Shown piece by piece: positions 30,124-34,560 of a stretch of DNA of 34,560 nucleotides (positions are counted from its first letter, which is position 1; each line of letters starts with the position of its first letter). The stretch is from Corynebacterium sp. (GTDB lineage: Bacteria; Actinomycetota; Actinomycetes; Mycobacteriales; Mycobacteriaceae), in contig JAUMZC010000014.1 of the NCBI GenBank assembly GCA_030528295.1, positions 1-34,560 of the forward strand, written 5' to 3'. A program made the translations under genes and the position numbers. The notes beneath the pieces are model-generated. The model was not told the origin of the DNA and made no database searches. It saw nothing but the letters and a program-made list of their open reading frames with translations.

Positions 30124-30867
30124 ATGTTGACCGTGACTCAGGCATTCGGTTGGGAGTTTTTGGGTACTGCGGTGTTGATGCTTTTTGGCAATGGTGTGTG
30201 CGCTGCTAACGCATTGCGGACTTCGGCGGCACGCGGCTCCGGCTGGTTGGTGATTGCGCTGGGCTGGGGCTTGGCGGTGTTTGCCGGGGCGTCGATAGCT
30301 GATACCTCAGGCGGCCATATCAACCCGGCGGTGACGCTCATGCTTGCAGTGCGTGGCGACGTCCCGTGGGACATTGTGCCAGCATACGTTGCGGGGCAGC
30401 TCGCAGGAGCGATGTGTGGAGCGGTGCTTGCCTGGGTTGCATTCAAGCAAATGTTTGACGCGAACAATGTGGACAGTACTGGCAAAACCACCAAAGCCAA
30501 CCACGCAACAGGATCAATTTTTTACACCCAACCTGCGCATTCTCATAATGGTTGGAATCTGGCTACAGAATTCCTTGCGACCTGTACGCTCTTGGCTTTT
30601 ATTGTCTTCGGCCCAATCGGCGGGTTGACCCTTGGCCCGATGAAGTACTTCCCGGTGGCGTTTATCGTGGTGGCAATCGGGCTTTCTTTGGGCACTCCGA
30701 CGGGATACGCCTTAAACCCTGCACGTGATTTGGGTCCCCGACTGATGTATGCCTTCGTGCTGCCAATTCCGGATAAAGGCAAGGTCAATTGGTCCTATGC
30801 GTGGGTGCCGATCATTGGTCCAATACTTGCCGCCATTACTGTCGGTGCACTTTCGCTGGCGTTGTAA
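30124..30867 (+). CDS. glpF: Glycerol facilitator (aquaglyceroporin)
   Basis: GlpF lets glycerol diffuse across the inner membrane. The 247-residue MIP protein has both pore motifs: HINPAV with N67-P68-A69 and ALNPARDLGPR with N198-P199-A200-R201. Asp after the second NPAR is typical of the glycerol-conducting branch. Six membrane helices and two half-helices fit the sequence. ATG at 30124 follows the glpD stop by 2 bases; a TTG at 30118 overlapping that stop is a poorer option, and an AGGA at about 30112-30115 could serve the ATG. A charged, polar insert at about 112-142 (NNVDSTGKTTKAN) corresponds to the loop before the fourth helix. Confidence 0.94.
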   Translation: MLTVTQAFGWEFLGTAVLMLFGNGVCAANALRTSAARGSGWLVIALGWGLAVFAGASIADTSGGHINPAVTLMLAVRGDVPWDIVPAYVAGQLAGAMCGAVLAWVAFKQMFDANNVDSTGKTTKANHATGSIFYTQPAHSHNGWNLATEFLATCTLLAFIVFGPIGGLTLGPMKYFPVAFIVVAIGLSLGTPTGYALNPARDLGPRLMYAFVLPIPDKGKVNWSYAWVPIIGPILAAITVGALSLAL

Positions 30868-30888
30868 CCACACTAAAGGAGAAACACA

Positions 30889-32415
30889 GTGGCTAACCTT
30901 GAACAAAAATATGTTGCTGCGATTGACCAAGGGACGACGTCCACCCGCTGCATTATCTTTAATCATGATGGTGAGATCGTCAGCGTTGGACAGTACGAAC
31001 ACGAGCAGATCTTTCCCGAAAAAGGCTGGGTAGAGCACGATCCCATGGAAATATGGGATAACACTCGCCGTTCGGTAGGTGCTGCCCTGGCAGATAGCGA
31101 CATTGCCCGCGAAGATATTGTGGCGGTGGGCATTACAAATCAGCGGGAAACCACCGTCGTTTGGGATAAGCACACAGGTGAACCGGTGTATAACGCCATC
31201 GTTTGGCAGGACACCCGAACAAACAAGATCTGCGCAGAGCTGGCAGGGGAGCATGGGGCAGACCGGTGGCGCATGAAGACCGGTTTGCTTTTGAATTCTT
31301 ACCCGTCCGGGCCGAAAGTGAAATGGATCTTGGACAATGTCGAGGGGGCCAGGGAAAAAGCCGAAGCTGGTGATTTGCTGTTCGGCACCATCGACAGCTG
31401 GCTGCTTTGGAATCTCACCGGTGGCGCAGAGGGCGACCAAGGCGAACCTGCCCTGCATGCCACTGATGTGACGAATGCTTCCCGTACGCTCCTGATGGAC
31501 ATTACAACCCTTCAATGGGATGAATCCATCTGCGCAGAGATGGGCATTCCGATGTCGATGCTGCCGGAGATCCGCCCATCCGTCGGTGATTTCCACCAGG
31601 TGAGGCAACGCGGATCTCTTTCTGGTGTACCGATCCGAGGCGTATTGGGCGACCAACAAGCCGCCATGTTCGGCCAAGCGTGTTTCCGGCCGGGCGATGC
31701 GAAAAACACCTACGGCACTGGTCTTTTCCTACTGCTCAACACTGGCACTACCCCGAAGTGGAGTGACCACGGCCTGATCACCACCGTCTGTTATCAGATC
31801 GAAGGCCAGAAGCCTGTCTACGCTTTGGAAGGCTCAGTTTCTATGGGCGGTTCGCTGGTGCAGTGGCTGCGCGATAACCTCCAGATCATCCCGAACTCAC
31901 CGGCAATTGAAAACATGGCCCGATCAGTACCAGATAATGGTGGTGTGTATATTGTCCCGGCATTCTCCGGTTTGTTTGCACCTCGATGGCGTCCCGACGC
32001 CCGCGGCGTCATTGTTGGGCTCACACGCTTTGCAAACCGCAAACACCTTGCACGAGCAGTGCTCGAGGCAACGGCCTACCAGACCAGGGAAGTGGCTGAC
32101 GCCATGGTTGCCGATTCGGGCGTACCAATCACCGACCTGAAAGTTGACGGCGGCATGGTGATGAACGAGCTGTTGATGCAGTTCCAGGCGGATATCTTAG
32201 GCACGAACGTCGTGCGCCCAAAAATCATTGAAACCACTGCATTAGGTACTGCATTTGCAGCCGGATTAGCCTCCGGTTATTGGGATTCATTGGAACAATT
32301 AAAATCCCAAGGCGGAGTTGACCGGGTGTGGAAACCTCAAATGGAACAAGCCGAAGTAGAACGTTTATACGCTGAATGGAATAAGGCCGTTGAGCGTACC
32401 TATAACTGGGAATAA
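30889..32415 (+). CDS. glpK: Glycerol kinase
   Basis: GlpK phosphorylates glycerol with ATP to sn-glycerol 3-phosphate, trapping it in the cytosol for GlpD. The 508-residue length is normal for the FGGY family. Visible family features are [14 protein letters not shown] at the N-terminal phosphate-binding loop, [13 protein letters not shown], the glycerol contact region [31 protein letters not shown], and the C-terminal signature around [20 protein letters not shown]. The GTG start at 30889 has a strong AAAGGAG about 7 bases before it, and it is 21 bases after glpF. A stem-loop follows at 32446-32485. Confidence 0.96.
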   Translation: MANLEQKYVAAIDQGTTSTRCIIFNHDGEIVSVGQYEHEQIFPEKGWVEHDPMEIWDNTRRSVGAALADSDIAREDIVAVGITNQRETTVVWDKHTGEPVYNAIVWQDTRTNKICAELAGEHGADRWRMKTGLLLNSYPSGPKVKWILDNVEGAREKAEAGDLLFGTIDSWLLWNLTGGAEGDQGEPALHATDVTNASRTLLMDITTLQWDESICAEMGIPMSMLPEIRPSVGDFHQVRQRGSLSGVPIRGVLGDQQAAMFGQACFRPGDAKNTYGTGLFLLLNTGTTPKWSDHGLITTVCYQIEGQKPVYALEGSVSMGGSLVQWLRDNLQIIPNSPAIENMARSVPDNGGVYIVPAFSGLFAPRWRPDARGVIVGLTRFANRKHLARAVLEATAYQTREVADAMVADSGVPITDLKVDGGMVMNELLMQFQADILGTNVVRPKIIETTALGTAFAAGLASGYWDSLEQLKSQGGVDRVWKPQMEQAEVERLYAEWNKAVERTYNWE

Positions 32416-32445
32416 CGCGTTGCTCGGTAGATAAACTGCAGCTTA

Positions 32446-32485
32446 ACAGCACTTCTGGAGCTAATGATAGCACTGGAAGTGCTGT
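32446..32485 (+). terminator. Stem-loop after glpK, possible terminator
   Basis: ACAGCACTTC (32446-32455) pairs perfectly with GAAGTGCTGT (32476-32485) around a 20-base loop. The bases that follow are only moderately T-rich (CCTTATTG), so it may be a weak terminator or a 3' stabilising hairpin. Confidence 0.5.
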
Positions 32486-33219
32486 CCTTATTGTGCTGTC
32501 CGCGATTTGAACGTAGACGCAATTGATGGAGTTTGTGGATTTTAAAGTGGTGGACAAATTGGCTAGCTTGTCATGGGGATGTATTTTGCACAGCTGAACT
32601 GTTTTGCGGAGTGCTAATTGTATTGAATGGCCTTGAGTTAGCAAATCAGCGTTTTAATTATTCGTGAAGTCTATGTAGAACGTGTGCGTAAAGAGTAAGA
32701 ATAAGTTCGGCGAAATCTTTAAAAAAACGATTAAATTTTATGGATTTTTTGCGATTGCATACCTACATGTTAGGCGAAAAGCTTCCATTTTAGAGTTCGT
32801 CTTTATGGGGTCGACGAACATGTCCAAGCCCCTATTTATGGGGCTGCATGACTGCTCTTTGGTGAAGATTTTTGGCGATCTGCGGGAGTCTCCCGGGTGG
32901 CGTATCTGCACTACAAACACTGTAAGTGGCAACCCCGAAAAGGGGGCGTGCAATAGTCTCACAACGGTAACGAAACGGCGACTTTTTCGAGCTAGAACGA
33001 TTGCAGCCTTCGGTGATGAAAAAAATAATTTTTGTGATCCAGGCCTAATAGTTGCTTTAGGGTATAGGGCTCGTGCTACCGTCGGCGTTTGAAGCGGGCT
33101 CGAAATGTGATACTGGTACTTTCTTAGTTTAGTTGTAGGTTTTTCAGTTTCTAATGAAGTGCTCGTTTTCAAGTTCAATCCATCCAATGTGATGTGGTAT
33201 GTCGCATTATGAATCGAGA
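32486..33219 (+). other. Long AT-rich intergenic region with three compact hairpins
   Basis: No convincing gene lies here. A 136-codon frame at 32682-33092 has no Shine-Dalgarno, no hydrophobic core and no recognisable motif. The region is AT-rich except for three GC-rich stem-loops: AGCCCC/GGGGCT at 32827-32845, CGGGAG/CTCCCG at 32883-32895 and CCCC/GGGG with loop GAAAA at 32933-32945. It could be the promoter and leader of the adhesin gene, or hold a small RNA. Confidence 0.5.
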
Positions 33220-34560
33220 ATGATGGGCCAAATGCTTTTACATTTAAAGAAGAGTCGCTACTTATTTGCGTTCCTTTCTGTGTGTGCGTTAGTCCTTGGT
33301 GTAATGACAGTGGCGCCAAGCGCGAACGCCCAGGAGTTAGGTGCGCAGGTGAAGGTTTCGGAGGGGCCGCGTGGTCTGTCCGTCTATCAAGGTTCCAACA
33401 CTCGGGCAACGATGTTGTTCCAAATCGAGTCCGGTGGTACCACCCGTGAGGCATACTGCATCGAGTTTGGTGTGCCTGCAGTTTTCTCCAATGACGCTAA
33501 AACCGTGAAGTGGGAAGAATTCCCTGGAAGCAATAACTTCAAGACGGATGAAGAAGCGCGTCGCAAGGTTAACTGGATTGCAGCAAATAGCTATCCAGCA
33601 GTGTCGATTGATGAACTCCGTGCCAAGATTGGTGTGAGTGCTGAAGAACTCCCAGTGGAAGCAGCTATTGCACAAACCCAGGGTTCCATCTGGAGCATCC
33701 TGTCCGCAGAGTTCGAATACAAAGGTCTTGTTACAGAAGATGCAACCATTAAGGGCGCAGAGTACAAGCTGTACGAGTACCTCACTGGTAGTGAAAATGT
33801 TGGTCGTGCTGAAAGCTCCACGCTGGATCTTTCAGTTGAGATCGATGACTCCCAAGCACGCCGTGAACCGAATGGTGTGATGGGGCCACTGCGTTTCAAG
33901 ACAAACGCAGCAGCACTGAAGATCACTACCGATCACGGCACCATTGTTGATGCACAAGGTAAAGAAATTAACGCTTCTGAAATTCGTCCCGATATGGATT
34001 TCTACGTTAAGGTCGATGAAAGCGAAGGCGAAGCAAAGATCACAGCATCTGCTGAAGGTGACGTGATTTCCGGTGCGCTCGTTGTGACGCCGAAAGCTGA
34101 TGGCGGCCACGGCCAGACCTTGATTGTGACCCACAACGATGTTGTCCGGAAGGTAGAAGAATTTACGATCCGTTGGGAAGGCACCAACGTCTCAATTAAG
34201 ACTTCCGCTTCGGATCAGCGTGACGCTGATAAAGTACTCGCCCCAGAAGGCGGAACCATTGTTGATGTGGTGGAATACACCGGACTTATTGTTGGTAAGA
34301 AGTACATCATCAAGGGTGAACTGATGGACAAGGAAACCGGTGAAGGAACTGGAATCAAGGCCGAAAAAGAATTCATCCCAGAATCACCAGATGGACAAGT
34401 TGAAGTTGAATTCGATGTACCTGAAGGTTACGCAGGTAAAACTCTCGTAGTGTTCGAGCGGGCCTACGACGAGTCCGGCAAACTCATCGCAGAACACACC
34501 GATATCAATGATCGGGCTCAGACCGTGCGGGTAGCACGTGAAGGTGAAAGCCTAGGTTCC
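33220..34560 (+). CDS. Thioester-domain (TQXA) and VaFE-repeat surface adhesin, 3' end missing
   Basis: A secreted surface protein, 447 residues visible, running off the window. A basic LHLKKSRYLF stretch, hydrophobic core and ANA|QE cleavage site (after residue 37 from this start) form the signal peptide. The next domain has the two residues of an internal thioester: Cys80 in REAYCIEF (33457-33459) and Gln154 in TQGSIW (33679-33681), the TQXA motif. Such domains can bind host amines covalently. A beta-rich section follows, then a VaFE repeat from about residue 326 (KTSASDQRDADKVLAPEGG ... HTDINDRAQTV), a domain type usually stabilised by isopeptide bonds. A sortase signal is expected beyond the edge. 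ATGs at 33199, 33223 and 33232 are alternative starts; none has a good Shine-Dalgarno. Confidence 0.85.
   Translation, partial: MMGQMLLHLKKSRYLFAFLSVCALVLGVMTVAPSANAQELGAQVKVSEGPRGLSVYQGSNTRATMLFQIESGGTTREAYCIEFGVPAVFSNDAKTVKWEEFPGSNNFKTDEEARRKVNWIAANSYPAVSIDELRAKIGVSAEELPVEAAIAQTQGSIWSILSAEFEYKGLVTEDATIKGAEYKLYEYLTGSENVGRAESSTLDLSVEIDDSQARREPNGVMGPLRFKTNAAALKITTDHGTIVDAQGKEINASEIRPDMDFYVKVDESEGEAKITASAEGDVISGALVVTPKADGGHGQTLIVTHNDVVRKVEEFTIRWEGTNVSIKTSASDQRDADKVLAPEGGTIVDVVEYTGLIVGKKYIIKGELMDKETGEGTGIKAEKEFIPESPDGQVEVEFDVPEGYAGKTLVVFERAYDESGKLIAEHTDINDRAQTVRVAREGESLGS

Noticed and set aside
30712-31677. 321-codon open frame opposite glpK and the end of glpF
   Set aside because: It is antisense to two certain genes and has no recognisable feature.
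32803-32845. Anti-terminator switch from the two TTTATGGGG copies around AAGCCCC
   Set aside because: The upstream copy can pair with only about four G-C bases, too weak to compete with the downstream hairpin.
32682-33092. 136-codon frame between glpK and the adhesin
   Set aside because: It lacks a Shine-Dalgarno, its composition changes along its length, and it covers the GC-rich hairpins; a chance frame is more likely, though not excluded.
32738-33454. 238-codon minus-strand frame running into the adhesin signal region
   Set aside because: It overlaps the adhesin thioester-domain codons, is rich in Pro, Ser, Thr, His and Arg without any motif, and has no ribosome site.

Overview
This window looks like chromosomal DNA of a mycolic-acid-making Corynebacterium. 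The support is a Pks13-type mycolate condensase next to its acyl-CoA carboxylase subunit, an MmpL3/CmpL1-type lipid exporter, a TmaT-like acyltransferase, an AftD-like arabinosyltransferase and, at the right edge, a thioester/VaFE-repeat surface adhesin of a kind seen in pathogenic corynebacteria. Gene order matches a block I recall from Mycobacterium tuberculosis (trmB, NYN protein, mmpL3; then the Rv0224c-Rv0228 and Rv0236A-aftD groups). The species cannot be fixed from sequence reading alone; the C. diphtheriae group is plausible. Both edges cut genes: pks13 lacks its 5' end and the adhesin lacks its 3' end.

Layout. 1-6045 (+): pks13 and accD3, then an unannotated-looking 29-codon (or 42-codon) hydrophobic peptide gene and a terminator. 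6108-6377: a nested palindromic repeat between convergent transcription units. 6428-11597 (-): a tight operon read trmB, NYN-domain protein, mmpL3/cmpL1, a lysylphosphatidylglycerol-synthase-like membrane protein (apparently starting at ATA) and a DUF3054 membrane protein. 11960-13789 (+): pck. 13799-18585: a methyltransferase (-), a GT4 glycosyltransferase (+), a polytopic membrane protein and a DUF3068 protein (-), and tmaT (+). 18595-20186 (+): a small ABC ATPase with its membrane partner. 20205-20691: two near-identical 153-bp composite repeats. 20866-21756 (+): a lipoprotein of unknown role. 21735-24850 (-): a DUF2613 protein gene followed by aftD. 25110-26735 (+): a VanW-domain protein. 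26732-28246 (-): a PlsC acyltransferase fused to a HAD domain. 28397-32415 (+): glpD-glpF-glpK. About 800 bp of mostly non-coding DNA then precedes the adhesin at 33220.

How the genes fit together. AccD3 supplies the carboxylated fatty acyl extender and Pks13 condenses it and transfers the product to trehalose. TmaT is expected to acetylate trehalose monomycolate, and MmpL3/CmpL1 to export it. AftD extends the arabinan to which mycolates are attached. The glycosyltransferase, methyltransferase, DUF3068 protein, large membrane protein and ABC pair sit inside this envelope block without assigned reactions. The glp genes take up and phosphorylate glycerol and oxidise glycerol 3-phosphate; pck is the gluconeogenic entry step; the PlsC-HAD protein may use glycerol-3-phosphate-derived lipids.

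The least ordinary items are the 270-bp nested palindrome, the perfectly placed ATA start overlapping the mmpL3 stop, the tiny amphipathic peptide after accD3, the paired 153-bp repeats, the capless HAD domain with an altered nucleophile motif, and a recurring promoter layout in which a TANNNT box lies about 7 bases before the start codon. None proves a new system; each has a stated test. No tRNA, rRNA, insertion sequence, prophage or CRISPR array was seen.
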